From: JBFMHP01 sp040752855 | Lineage (GTDB): Bacteria; Pseudomonadota; Gammaproteobacteria; RBG-16-57-12 | Assembly (NCBI GenBank): GCA_040752855.1 | Contig: JBFMHP010000009.1 | Location: forward strand, 71,827-135,826 | Length of the DNA stretch: 64,000 bases | Direction of reading: 5' to 3' | Shown here: one piece after another, positions 19,014-27,584 of the stretch | Numbering within the stretch: the stretch's first letter is position 1 | Layout: each line of letters begins with the position of its first letter | Notes under the pieces: model-generated | What the model was told of the DNA's origin: nothing | Database searches by the model: none | What the model saw: only the letters and a program-made list of their open reading frames with translations | Position numbers and translations under genes: made by a program

Positions 19014-19181
19014 ATGCCCATTCTGATCGATGAAGTGATCGCCGAAGTCAACGACAGCGTGACCCAGCCTGCCGAGGTGCAGCCTGCGGCGCAACAGTCG
19101 CCCTTGTCGGTGGCGGAATATGAATTGCTGCAAACCCTGGCCCTGATCCAACAGCGCCAGGAACGGCTCAAGGTGGACTGA
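19014..19181 (+). CDS. Small eCIS protein, DUF5908-like (Pvc6/Afp6-like)
   Basis: This is a 55-residue gene, easily missed because of its size. It starts MPILIDEVIAEVNDSV, has a short Gln/Ala linker, and ends in the amphipathic helix LSVAEYELLQTLALIQQRQE. Small proteins starting M-P-I-x-I with this layout are a constant part of eCIS clusters, located between adaptor and hub genes (DUF5908). The ATG at 19014 follows AAGGTAGCG. The stop is 5 bases before the hub start. Its exact place in the particle is not clear. Confidence rests on size, N-terminus and position. Confidence 0.7.
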   Translation: MPILIDEVIAEVNDSVTQPAEVQPAAQQSPLSVAEYELLQTLALIQQRQERLKVD

Positions 19182-19186
19182 CGCGC

Positions 19187-20233
19187 ATGACCGCCAGCGC
19201 CTTCATCAACACCCGCCCCACGTTCAAGTTAAACGGACAATCCCGCGCCAACTTGGAGCCCGCACTCACCGCGATGGTCGTAAACCTGCCATTGCACGGC
19301 TGCGGCCATGGTGAACTGCACCTGACCAACTGGGGCGTCCCCGACGGCGGCCAAGATCCAGATTTCGTGCTAGACGACATTGCCTTGGGCGCGGAGCTGG
19401 AGATCCAGATGGGTGAAGATAATCCTGTCACCCTGTTCAAGGGTGAAATCACCGCCGTCGAAGAGCGTTACGGTGAAGGCGCGCCCATCCTGGTGCTGCT
19501 GGTGCAGGACAAGCTCCACCGCCTCGCCCGCGCGCGCCACTGCCGCACCTTCGAAGACCAGAGCCCGGACGATGTGGTGCAAAGTATCGCCAGCGCAGCG
19601 GGGCTGCAGGCTGATGTGAGCATCTCCACCCTCACGGCCACCTGGCATCAATTAAACGAGAGCGATCTTGCGTTTCTGCTGCGGATCGCCGGACGTTTTG
19701 ACATCGGCCTGCGCCTGGTGGGCAACACCCTGCGGGCGAAGGCGGAAGAAGCCGACTCCGCGCCCGTCGCCCTCAGCGCCCAGGACAGCGCGCTCAAGGT
19801 GCGCCTGATCGCCGACCTCAATCACCAACCCTCGGCATCCGCCGTACACGGGTACAACCTGGCGGACGACGCCGCCGCCGACCACTCCGCCAGCAGCATG
19901 ACCCCCGCGCCCGGCGGCACGAGCGCCGCCACCACGTTGGGCAATCTGAGCTGGAGCAGCGATGAAATCGTTCCCCAACCCTTTGCCCGCAGCAGCGCCG
20001 AAGCCGAGGCCTACGCCACGGCCCACTTCCGCCGTCAAGCCAAGCGCTTCATCCAGGGGGAGATCGTCTGCCAAGGCGAACCCTCCCTGACAAGCGGCCG
20101 GGAGATCGAGCTCTCGGGCGTCTCACCGCGCTTGCGGGGGATTTACCAGGTCGTGCATTGCGTGCACCGTTTCGACAGCGTCTCGGGCTATGAAACCCAC
20201 CTCAAGGTCAACAAAGGGGGGTGGCAGCCATGA
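19187..20233 (+). CDS. Spike hub protein, gp27/gpD-like (N-terminal half of Afp8/VgrG)
   Basis: The product is 348 residues. It corresponds to the T4 gp27 / P2 gpD hub: FINTRPTFKLNGQ at the start, an early beta-barrel with LFKGEITAVEERYGEG, then LVLLVQDKLHRLARARHCRT and the family segment TWHQLNESDLAFLLRIAGRF. It forms the trimeric ring that sits on the tube and holds the spike. In Afp8/Pvc8 and VgrG the hub is fused to the gp5 spike. Here the hub ends at residue 348 and the spike is encoded by the next gene, which overlaps by 4 bases (ATGA). The split is supported by two complete coding frames. Confidence 0.87.
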   Translation: MTASAFINTRPTFKLNGQSRANLEPALTAMVVNLPLHGCGHGELHLTNWGVPDGGQDPDFVLDDIALGAELEIQMGEDNPVTLFKGEITAVEERYGEGAPILVLLVQDKLHRLARARHCRTFEDQSPDDVVQSIASAAGLQADVSISTLTATWHQLNESDLAFLLRIAGRFDIGLRLVGNTLRAKAEEADSAPVALSAQDSALKVRLIADLNHQPSASAVHGYNLADDAAADHSASSMTPAPGGTSAATTLGNLSWSSDEIVPQPFARSSAEAEAYATAHFRRQAKRFIQGEIVCQGEPSLTSGREIELSGVSPRLRGIYQVVHCVHRFDSVSGYETHLKVNKGGWQP

Positions 20234-20871
20234 ACCTCCATGCGCCCGGCGCCACAAGCAGCTTGCAGCTCGGAAGGGTGACCGACAACAGCGACCCCGA
20301 GAATCGGGGACGGATCAAGGTCCGCCTGATCGCCACGCCGATGGAGGTCTGGGCCAGCGTCGTTGCCCCCTCCGCCGGCGCCAATTACGGCGCCAGTTTT
20401 GTGCCCCGTCTGGAGGAGATCGTGGTGTTGGCCTTCGTCACCCCCGAACTCCCGCTGGTGCTGGGCAGCCTATGGTCGGGTTCAGGCAGCCGGCCCCAGG
20501 AAGCCGATCCGCAGGAGGACCACTATGTCATCCGCACCAAGGATGCCACCGTCCTCGACTTTGCCGATGGCGACAATCCGAAAGTGCAGCTCATTACCCG
20601 CAGCGGCTACCACATCACCATCGACGAGGGCAGCGGCGGCGAGATCTCCGTGGTGCGCGGCGAACAGAGTGTGAAACTCGGCCCCAGCGGCATCGAGGTG
20701 CGCACCAGCGGCAGCGTCAATGTGGATGCCAGCACCGTCACGGTGAACGCCTCCACGGTGACCGTCAACGCGAGCATGTCGCGCTTCAGCGGCGTGGTGC
20801 AGGCCGACACGCTCATCGCCACCTCGGTGGTGGGCACCACCTATACCCCCGGCGCGGGCAACATCTGGTAG
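20230..20871 (+). CDS. Spike protein, gp5/gpV-like OB-fold with beta-helix tail
   Basis: This 213-residue spike protein starts with an OB-fold of the baseplate gpV/VgrG type: LGRVTDNSDPENRGRIKVRL, VWASVVAPSAGANYGASFVP and EEIVVLAFVTPELPLVLGSL. Residues about 115-205 are a repetitive beta-helix: KLGPSGIEVRTSGSVNVDAS, then TVTVNASTVTVNAS. This trimeric needle pierces the target membrane. A GTG nine bases upstream is in frame, but the ATG at 20230 overlaps the preceding stop and is the more likely start. There is no lysozyme domain as in T4 gp5, and no PAAR tip protein is recognisable anywhere in the cluster, so the tip may be bare or encoded elsewhere. Confidence 0.88.
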   Translation: MNLHAPGATSSLQLGRVTDNSDPENRGRIKVRLIATPMEVWASVVAPSAGANYGASFVPRLEEIVVLAFVTPELPLVLGSLWSGSGSRPQEADPQEDHYVIRTKDATVLDFADGDNPKVQLITRSGYHITIDEGSGGEISVVRGEQSVKLGPSGIEVRTSGSVNVDASTVTVNASTVTVNASMSRFSGVVQADTLIATSVVGTTYTPGAGNIW

Positions 20872-20882
20872 GAGGACACAAC

Positions 20883-22553
20883 ATGAATATCGCCCAACAA
20901 CTCCATCCGGTGCGCATCAAACCGCCGTTCTTTCAAACCGGACAGGGCACGCAGCATTGCGGCCTGCACCGCTATCTCGATGCCGACTTCGTCAATCGCT
21001 TCAAGCAGGACGTACAACGGCGCCAGTTCAGCCTGACCCAATTCACCTCCTGGCAGAACGACGAACGCCACAGCCGCTTCGGTCAAGAGCCGGTGCTGCG
21101 ACTGCCCCTGCACCGGGCGTTTCATATCGTCAGCTGCGAAGTGGTGTGCGAGCGCCTCGGCCACCCCGCCCTGGACCCGCAGAAAATCACCAGCGCCGGC
21201 TTCGTCATCCGCAAGCGCGGCGCCGGGCGCGAACTGGCCTGGATGCTGGAAGACGGTGACGCGCTGGGCTGGCAAGAGGCGCCCACGGAGCTGCGCGATC
21301 CGGACATCAACCGCCGGCTCTGCGCCAGCGGTGTGCTGCACAAACGGGGAGATCAACCCGCCTATTCCGGAGAAGAGGTGCATCCCCTGCATGTGTTGAA
21401 AACCACCGACGCCGCCGGTAAGACCCACACCCTGCTCTATGGCTACGTGCCGCTGGGCGGCTTTCACTACCACCGTGATCCCAACGCGGCCGTCGATGCC
21501 CAGTCGCAACAACAGGTGCTGAACGCCGCCGCCGAATTCCTGCCCTGGCCCTTCGGGTTTCGCAAACCGCTCAATCAAACCTGGCTGGCCGAACACACCC
21601 GCCCGGTTGATCAGGGCCGGCCATCCAAACCGATGTTCGAGCTGCTGCGGCTTTTGGTCAACCGCTACCACCTCGGCGAGTCGAACATCGCCGAAAACGC
21701 ATCCCTGGAGAGGTACTGCTCGGGCCTGTGGTTCCATGACCTTTCCCATCTGCCGAGCCAGCTGCGCCAACAGGGTTATACCGACAGCAATCATGGCCGG
21801 TTCACCACCTATCGCCGGCTGGATCTGCTCAGCTATCTGAAGGCCTGTTTCAACGCCGGCGGCGACAACCCGCTGGTGCGCTGGATCATCCAACAGGAAC
21901 AACGCATCGATCAGGCGGGCGGCCTCGATAAGCTCGCCGAGCTCGACAAGCTGCCCAACAGCTCGGGCAGCGGCACGCTGGGGTATTCCTTGCTGATGCT
22001 GGCGGCGGACGCCCAGGAGATCCGCACCCTGCTCAATCAGCGCCTGCGCGACCAGACCCTGAGCCAGGTGAAAGAAATCCCGCTGCCCAAATTCACGCAG
22101 GGCAGCGGTGATCTCTACCAAATCGTCCCGTTTGTGCGCTCCCTGACCGACAGCGGCCGCGAACAGATCGTATGGGCCGATGCCAGCGCCCGCAGCATCG
22201 CCTTCCGGGTGGCCGCACCCTTCGATCCCGAGGCCAGCCGCCCGTCGCTCATCCAGATGCCATCGCTGGCGGATTTGAAACGCGGCCTGGCCAAGGGCGC
22301 GGCGATGATCACCCCGGCGGACACCTTCAATCTGATCGACAGCCTGAAATTGAACAAAGGCGCAGGGCCGGACGCGCTGCCCGACAGCACACCGGGCCCC
22401 GGCCTGGGGATTCAGTGGATCTGCTCCTTCAGCCTGCCGGTGATTACCTTGGTGGCCATGATACTGCTGATGATCATGATCACCCTGCTGAATATCGTGT
22501 TCTTTTGGCTGCCATGGGTGCGGATCTGCTTGCCGTTCCCAAAGATGAAGTGA
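20883..22553 (+). CDS. eCIS-cluster protein with hydrophobic C-terminal membrane segment
   Basis: The product is 556 residues and the function is unknown. The ATG at 20883 follows AGGAGG. The open frame extends about 690 bases further upstream, but that part overlaps the spike gene in another frame and is not coding. The soluble part (1-510) has no domain I can name; conserved-looking features are YLDADFVNRFKQDVQ, WLAEHTRPVDQGRP and SLERYCSGLWFHDLSHLPS. Residues about 516-552 are strongly hydrophobic (LPVITLVAMILLMIMI, then LNIVFFWLPWVRICLP), long enough for one helix or a hairpin. The gene sits between spike and gp25-like baseplate genes, so the protein is probably part of, or docks to, the baseplate. 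A membrane anchor would be unusual for a released particle. Confidence 0.65.
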   Translation: MNIAQQLHPVRIKPPFFQTGQGTQHCGLHRYLDADFVNRFKQDVQRRQFSLTQFTSWQNDERHSRFGQEPVLRLPLHRAFHIVSCEVVCERLGHPALDPQKITSAGFVIRKRGAGRELAWMLEDGDALGWQEAPTELRDPDINRRLCASGVLHKRGDQPAYSGEEVHPLHVLKTTDAAGKTHTLLYGYVPLGGFHYHRDPNAAVDAQSQQQVLNAAAEFLPWPFGFRKPLNQTWLAEHTRPVDQGRPSKPMFELLRLLVNRYHLGESNIAENASLERYCSGLWFHDLSHLPSQLRQQGYTDSNHGRFTTYRRLDLLSYLKACFNAGGDNPLVRWIIQQEQRIDQAGGLDKLAELDKLPNSSGSGTLGYSLLMLAADAQEIRTLLNQRLRDQTLSQVKEIPLPKFTQGSGDLYQIVPFVRSLTDSGREQIVWADASARSIAFRVAAPFDPEASRPSLIQMPSLADLKRGLAKGAAMITPADTFNLIDSLKLNKGAGPDALPDSTPGPGLGIQWICSFSLPVITLVAMILLMIMITLLNIVFFWLPWVRICLPFPKMK

Positions 22554-22564
22554 GGTTCTGAACG

Positions 22565-22960
22565 ATGCGGACACCGATTCCATCCATTCAAAGCTGGCCC
22601 TTGGGGGGCGTAGATGAAGACGGTCGCTTCAGCTGGTCCAGCGATGACCAGAGTATTCGCGAAACGATGTTGAACATCCTGCTCACCCGCCCCGGTGAAC
22701 GCCTGCAGCGACCGGATTTCGGCGCCGGGCTGCTCAATTTCGTGCATCAGCCCAACAACGAAACCACGCGCACCCTGATGGCCGGCGTGGTGCGCAAATC
22801 GCTGGAGCGCTGGGAAACAAGGGTGGTCGTCGAGGATGTCGAGGTCGCACCCAGCCCGACCAGCGTGGCGGAGGTGCACATCAACATCCGCTATCGCATG
22901 GGGTTCGCCCAGATCCCCGCGCAACTGGGTTTCACGTTTAACCTGGGCCAGCCCGCATAA
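22565..22960 (+). CDS. Baseplate wedge protein gp25-like (Afp9/Pvc9)
   Basis: This 131-residue protein of the gp25/gpW lysozyme-like fold has no lysozyme activity. It nucleates sheath assembly on the baseplate. Typical features are SIRETMLNILLTRPGERLQR, PDFGAGLLNFVHQPN and the C-terminal strand SVAEVHINIRYRM, which mimics a sheath subunit. Length is standard. It sits directly before the gpJ-like gene, as in Afp, PVC, phage P2 and type VI systems (TssE). A GAGG ribosome-binding site precedes the ATG. Confidence 0.93.
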   Translation: MRTPIPSIQSWPLGGVDEDGRFSWSSDDQSIRETMLNILLTRPGERLQRPDFGAGLLNFVHQPNNETTRTLMAGVVRKSLERWETRVVVEDVEVAPSPTSVAEVHINIRYRMGFAQIPAQLGFTFNLGQPA

Positions 22961-22984
22961 GGGCCCGCTGACGAGGACGATTGC

Positions 22985-25162
22985 ATGCCACTACCGGTAC
23001 CAAACCTGGATGATCGCCGCTTCGACGATCTGGTCGCAGAAGCCAAAGCGCGGCTTGCTACCCATTTGCCAGAACTCACCCAGATCGCCCCCGGCGATCC
23101 GGTGCACAGTTTCGTCGATCTGTTTGCCTGGCTCACGGAAACCATTCTTTACCGAGCGAACCTGATTCCGGAGCGCCAGCGCCGGGTGTTTTTGAATCTC
23201 CTGCAGATTCCCCTGCGCCCGGCCCGGGCCGCCCGGGGCGTGGTGTGCGTAGACGCCAGCCCCACCAGCGTGCTGTTGCCGCCGTTACTGACCGACGGCA
23301 CGCAACTCAAGGCGGGCAAGCAAACCTTGACGGCGGTTGGCGAACTGCAACCCACCTGTGTCGGTTTGCAGGTCGTGATCAAGAAGAAAATGACGGCGAC
23401 GGACTTGCAGGCGATGGGACTGACCTTGCAGGACCTCTCGGAGCAATTCGGCCTGCGCAAAGGAGAAACACCCACCCCGTTCCAGCCGCACCGATTCGAC
23501 CCCGTCAAGGAGACCATGACGCTGACCGGCAGTCTGGACAATGCCTTTTACCTCGCCTGCATCGTGCCCCGTCAGCTCGAGAGCAACCTGGCCCTGGTGC
23601 GTCAGCACCTGGCCGGGGTGATTCTGAACATCGGCATCGCCCCCGCCGACGCGCTCGAGGGGGACAGCATCCACGAACTCGCCCCGCGCAAGCTGGTATG
23701 GGAGCTGGCCTCTACGGGCGAGGAAGGGGAGCCGATCTATCTGCCGCTGGATGTCCTGGCGGACAGTTCCAATGGCGGCCGCCAGACCGGCGTGGTGCGG
23801 CTGCGCCTGCCCAAGAACAGCAGCCTGTTTCAGGGCTTTGCCGCCACCGATCCCATGTTCAGCGGCGTCGGCGAACAGCCGCCCGAACTCGCCGATCAAG
23901 TGGACGCCGCGCGCGTGGCATTGTGGCTGCGGCTGCGATGCCCCGAGCATCCCGATCTGCAACTTGGCTACCTGGGCCTGAATGCGGTGGATGTATTGGC
24001 GCAAGGCCTGACGCAAGACCGGATCGTGGGGATGGGCACCGGTCAGCCGGACCAGGTCGTCGCGCTGCCCGACCGTCAGATCGACGCCAACACCCTGCAA
24101 TTGGATGTGGAAGAAAACGGCGCCTGGGTGCGCTGGCAACGCGTCGATTTTCTGGCTGGCCAGGACGCCCAGGCCAAGGTCTACACCCTGGATGCGCAAA
24201 ACGGCTATGTCTATTTCGGCGACGGCGTCACCGCTGGCCGGCGCCCGCCGCAGGGGGCGCGCATCCGCGCCGCCGCCTATCTATTCGGCGGCGGGACCAG
24301 CGGCAATCTGCCCGCCGGGACGGTAAAGGAGATCGTCAACGGCAGTCCGCGCCATAAGCTGCGCCATGAGTGGCCGCTCACCGGCGGCTTGGATGCGGAA
24401 ACCGTCGAACAGGCGGAAAAGCGCATCCCCCAATTCCTCACCCACCGCAATCGGGCGGTGACCAAGGAGGATTTCAAATTGCTCACCGAGGCCAACCCCG
24501 TCAACCCGGTGGCCCGGGCGGAGGTGCGGGTCGGTTTTCTGCCGGGTGCCCGAATCCAGGCCGCCCGTGAAGACGTGCCCGGCGCGGTGAGCGTCTTCGT
24601 GCTGCCGCCCGGAACCCCGGCTCTGGGCCACACACCCAAGCCCACGCAGGGACTGCTGAAAGATGTGTTTGGCTATCTTTTGAACCGCGTGCTGATCGGC
24701 ACCGAACTCTATGTCCTGAGTCCGCAATTCGTCCCAGTGGCGGTGAGCGTGAAGGTGCAGGTGCGCGACGCCGAAACCGAGCAACAGACCCTGCGGGACG
24801 TGCAATACGCACTGGTGGATTATCTCTGGCCCCTGGCCCCCGGGGGCGCGCGCGCCACCGGCTGGCCGATGGGCGCGAGCGTGCGGGCCAATGAATTGAT
24901 CACCCAGGTGGCGCGAATCGACGGCGTGTTGGCTGTCAATAAATTGAGCCTGTTCATCAAAGGCGCCAAAGGCTGGCGTCGCCTGGGCGAGAACGAAGAG
25001 GTGCAGCTCAAGCACTATCAATTGCCGGAGCTGCTTGGGGTGCGCGCGGAGACCGGCACCGGCGCCCCGGCGCTGCCCGATGGCATCGGCACGCTGGAGG
25101 GTCAGGCCACGACCAGCACCAGCCGCGGCGTGCCCGTACCTGTGATACCGGATGTCTGTTGA
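22985..25162 (+). CDS. Baseplate wedge protein gpJ/gp6-like (Afp11/Pvc11)
   Basis: This 725-residue protein of the putative baseplate assembly family is related to phage P2 gpJ and T4 gp6. The N-terminal helix LDDRRFDDLVAEAKARLATH and HSFVDLFAWLTETILYRANLIPER are family signatures. A later core, GNLPAGTVKEIVNG followed by ESRAVTKEDF-like sequence (HRNRAVTKEDFKLLTEANP), is the conserved J domain. The C-terminus with VRANELITQVARIDGVLAV is also typical. It forms the ring of wedges around the hub. It follows gp25 after 24 bases and precedes the gpI-like gene, the canonical baseplate order. Confidence 0.92.
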   Translation: MPLPVPNLDDRRFDDLVAEAKARLATHLPELTQIAPGDPVHSFVDLFAWLTETILYRANLIPERQRRVFLNLLQIPLRPARAARGVVCVDASPTSVLLPPLLTDGTQLKAGKQTLTAVGELQPTCVGLQVVIKKKMTATDLQAMGLTLQDLSEQFGLRKGETPTPFQPHRFDPVKETMTLTGSLDNAFYLACIVPRQLESNLALVRQHLAGVILNIGIAPADALEGDSIHELAPRKLVWELASTGEEGEPIYLPLDVLADSSNGGRQTGVVRLRLPKNSSLFQGFAATDPMFSGVGEQPPELADQVDAARVALWLRLRCPEHPDLQLGYLGLNAVDVLAQGLTQDRIVGMGTGQPDQVVALPDRQIDANTLQLDVEENGAWVRWQRVDFLAGQDAQAKVYTLDAQNGYVYFGDGVTAGRRPPQGARIRAAAYLFGGGTSGNLPAGTVKEIVNGSPRHKLRHEWPLTGGLDAETVEQAEKRIPQFLTHRNRAVTKEDFKLLTEANPVNPVARAEVRVGFLPGARIQAAREDVPGAVSVFVLPPGTPALGHTPKPTQGLLKDVFGYLLNRVLIGTELYVLSPQFVPVAVSVKVQVRDAETEQQTLRDVQYALVDYLWPLAPGGARATGWPMGASVRANELITQVARIDGVLAVNKLSLFIKGAKGWRRLGENEEVQLKHYQLPELLGVRAETGTGAPALPDGIGTLEGQATTSTSRGVPVPVIPDVC

Positions 25163-25174
25163 TGGGTAGGTTCG

Positions 25175-27568
25175 ATGGACATTAATAACACGCCGTATTT
25201 CCTGCTGCGCAGCGCCGAGGAGTTCGAACAGGGCTCCTCCCGCTTGCAGTGGAACCGCAACCTGCAGGCGCTCACCCTGGCCCAGAACCAGGCCCTGCGC
25301 CTGCCCGCCTCGAATCCCGCCGCCGCCCTCGCCGCATGGGAAAGCAGCACGCCGCTTGCGCTGGACAACTTCAATCAAGTGGGGCGGCTCAGTGATGATC
25401 TCACCACCGTGGAGTTCAACAGCGGCCGCGGCTTTCTCATCTTGCAGGACGAAGAACTGGCTGACGTGGCCGCCCCGGCGGGCGTCTTCACCGACATGGC
25501 CCTGGGCGGCGACGGCCGCCTGGCGCTGCCGTTTACCGACGAGGCAGCCAATCAGCACGGGTTGCTGGTATTCCACTTGGCCCGACGCTGGCAAACCCAC
25601 TGTGACTTAAGCCAGAACGCCGACGGCACGCCACTGCCCCCACCACGCCGCGCCTGGGTCGACCCGGATAACCAGATCTGGCTGATCACCGCCCGGCACT
25701 TGCTGCTCTGCACGGGCGAACCGCTGCCCCTGCCCTACAACCCGCAGGCGACCCGGTTCGAAGCGGAAACCGAAAATCCCCATGCCCTCACATTGCATTG
25801 GGTCCAACCCCTGCCGGCCGGCTGGGAGGCCCTCGCGCTGTGTGGCGACGATGAAACTCTGTACCTGCTGGCGCATGACGGCGCCGGTGCCCAGTGCATC
25901 CTGACTCGGCCGCGCAGCCACCGTGCGAACGACACCCTGCGTCGGTTTGCCTGCGCAAGCGACGTACCCTTCCTCATCGATCTGGCCATGGCGGCGGACC
26001 TCGCCTATCCGGTACCCGGCCGCCTGGCCGGCTTGGCGCCGAAACAGGCCGGCGATACCGGCTTCACCCAGCGCGATGCGTCCATCCTGGAGCTGCGCTG
26101 GAATTCCGAGTCCGCCAGCGGCGCTGCTCAACTGGTGCACGAGCGCTATCCCATGCTCTCGCTGGCGGTGCCGCGCTTTGTCAGTTCCGCCGATGGCCAA
26201 CTGCGCTATCAAGCGCTTGAAGATCCCGACTACCCTGGATTCAATCCGCGCCCGCGCGAACTGCACGCCTTGCGCCGACCGCAATTCCATTTGGAGGGCG
26301 TAGCGCTGCTAACGCAGGTGCTCGATTCCGGCCAGCCCGACACCCATTGGCACCGCCTCTATCTGGACGCGACCATCCCGTCCGGCTGCGCCATCGAGAT
26401 CGCCGCCCGGGTCTATGCCACCCCCGAAGAACGGGGCAACGCCGCCGTCATTGAGCAGCCCCGGCCGCTGTGGAATCCCTTGCCGTCAGAGCTGGGTTTC
26501 GCCCCGTCGATCGCCGAACAAAAACCCAACGTCGGCGGGTTGTTCGAGATATTGCTGCAGCGCCCCGACGGCCCGGTCCGCCGTATGTCCGGCCGCTACC
26601 TGCAGTTGCAAGTCACGCTGCGCGGCAACGGCCGCCAGACGCCGTGCCTCCATGCCATACGCGTATACTACCCGCGCTTTTCCTACCAGGAGGCGTACCT
26701 GCCGGAATTCTACCGGCAGGAATTGAGCTTCGATCCCGCCAATGCCCATGGCCCGGCCAACGGCGCCGACGCCCGCGAACGCTTGCTGGCCGCTTTCGAG
26801 GGGATACTGACCCCGTTGGAAGGACGCATCGCCGCCAGCGATCAACTGGTGCATCCCGATGCCACGCCGCAGGAGAATCTCCCCTGGCTGGCCGAGGTTC
26901 TCGGCACCTCCCTGCCGCCCCACTGGCCGGAGGCGCGCCGGCGTCGGCAGGTGAGCGAGGTCACGCGGGTGCAGCAGTACAAGGGCACCCTCTATGGCGT
27001 GAATCTAGCCCTGGACATCGCCAGCGACGGCGGCGTGCAACGCGGGGAAATCGTCGTGGTGGAAAACTTCCGTCTACGCCGCACCATGGCCACCATACTG
27101 GGCGTCAACATGGATGATGCCGACCACCCCCTCACCCTGGGCACCGGCATGAGCGGCAACAGCATCATCGGCGAGAGTCTGATCCTCTCGGAAACCGACG
27201 CGCGCGAATTCCTGGCGCTGTTTTCCCCCGAACTGGCCACCCAGGAAGAAGCCGCGATCGTGAAGCAATTTTTCGAGCAGTATGCCCACCAAGTGACGGT
27301 ACTGCTCCATGGCCGGGGGACACGGCTGCACAACCTGGTGAACGATGTCCTCAATGAACACATGCCCGCCCACGTGAAGTGGCAGATCTTTGAAACAGAG
27401 CACCCGTTCGTGCTCGGTCTTGCGCCCTTGCTGGCGGTGGACACCTTCATCGAAATCACCCCGGATTTCCGCCGGGTCACACTGAATGATACCTATCTGG
27501 GACGGGAAGGCCTGTTGAAGAATCCGGCGGCGTTTTCGCCCGCCGACATCAACACGCTCTCGCCCTGA
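25175..27568 (+). CDS. Baseplate/tail protein gpI-like (Afp12/Pvc12)
   Basis: The product is 797 residues. The C-terminal third matches the phage tail protein family found in eCIS and T4-like baseplates: YLPEFYRQELSFDP, LLAAFEGILTPLEGRIAASD, NLPWLAEVLGTSLPPHWPEA and RRQVSEVTRVQQYKGTLYGV. The N-terminal two thirds are a beta-rich region with repeated WxxD/LxxxG strands, resembling a propeller or stacked beta-domains (RRAWVDPDNQIWLITARHLL). It would complete the baseplate wedge. It is positioned directly after the gpJ-like gene. Its length is large for gpI but usual for eCIS versions. Confidence 0.85.
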   Translation: MDINNTPYFLLRSAEEFEQGSSRLQWNRNLQALTLAQNQALRLPASNPAAALAAWESSTPLALDNFNQVGRLSDDLTTVEFNSGRGFLILQDEELADVAAPAGVFTDMALGGDGRLALPFTDEAANQHGLLVFHLARRWQTHCDLSQNADGTPLPPPRRAWVDPDNQIWLITARHLLLCTGEPLPLPYNPQATRFEAETENPHALTLHWVQPLPAGWEALALCGDDETLYLLAHDGAGAQCILTRPRSHRANDTLRRFACASDVPFLIDLAMAADLAYPVPGRLAGLAPKQAGDTGFTQRDASILELRWNSESASGAAQLVHERYPMLSLAVPRFVSSADGQLRYQALEDPDYPGFNPRPRELHALRRPQFHLEGVALLTQVLDSGQPDTHWHRLYLDATIPSGCAIEIAARVYATPEERGNAAVIEQPRPLWNPLPSELGFAPSIAEQKPNVGGLFEILLQRPDGPVRRMSGRYLQLQVTLRGNGRQTPCLHAIRVYYPRFSYQEAYLPEFYRQELSFDPANAHGPANGADARERLLAAFEGILTPLEGRIAASDQLVHPDATPQENLPWLAEVLGTSLPPHWPEARRRRQVSEVTRVQQYKGTLYGVNLALDIASDGGVQRGEIVVVENFRLRRTMATILGVNMDDADHPLTLGTGMSGNSIIGESLILSETDAREFLALFSPELATQEEAAIVKQFFEQYAHQVTVLLHGRGTRLHNLVNDVLNEHMPAHVKWQIFETEHPFVLGLAPLLAVDTFIEITPDFRRVTLNDTYLGREGLLKNPAAFSPADINTLSP

Positions 27569-27584
27569 CAACCGAGGAGGCTGA

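Noticed and set aside
20190..20882. Upstream extension of the 20883 gene, giving a 787-residue product
   Set aside because: The extension overlaps the spike gene in another frame and has a shadow-type composition; the ATG at 20883 has an AGGAGG site.
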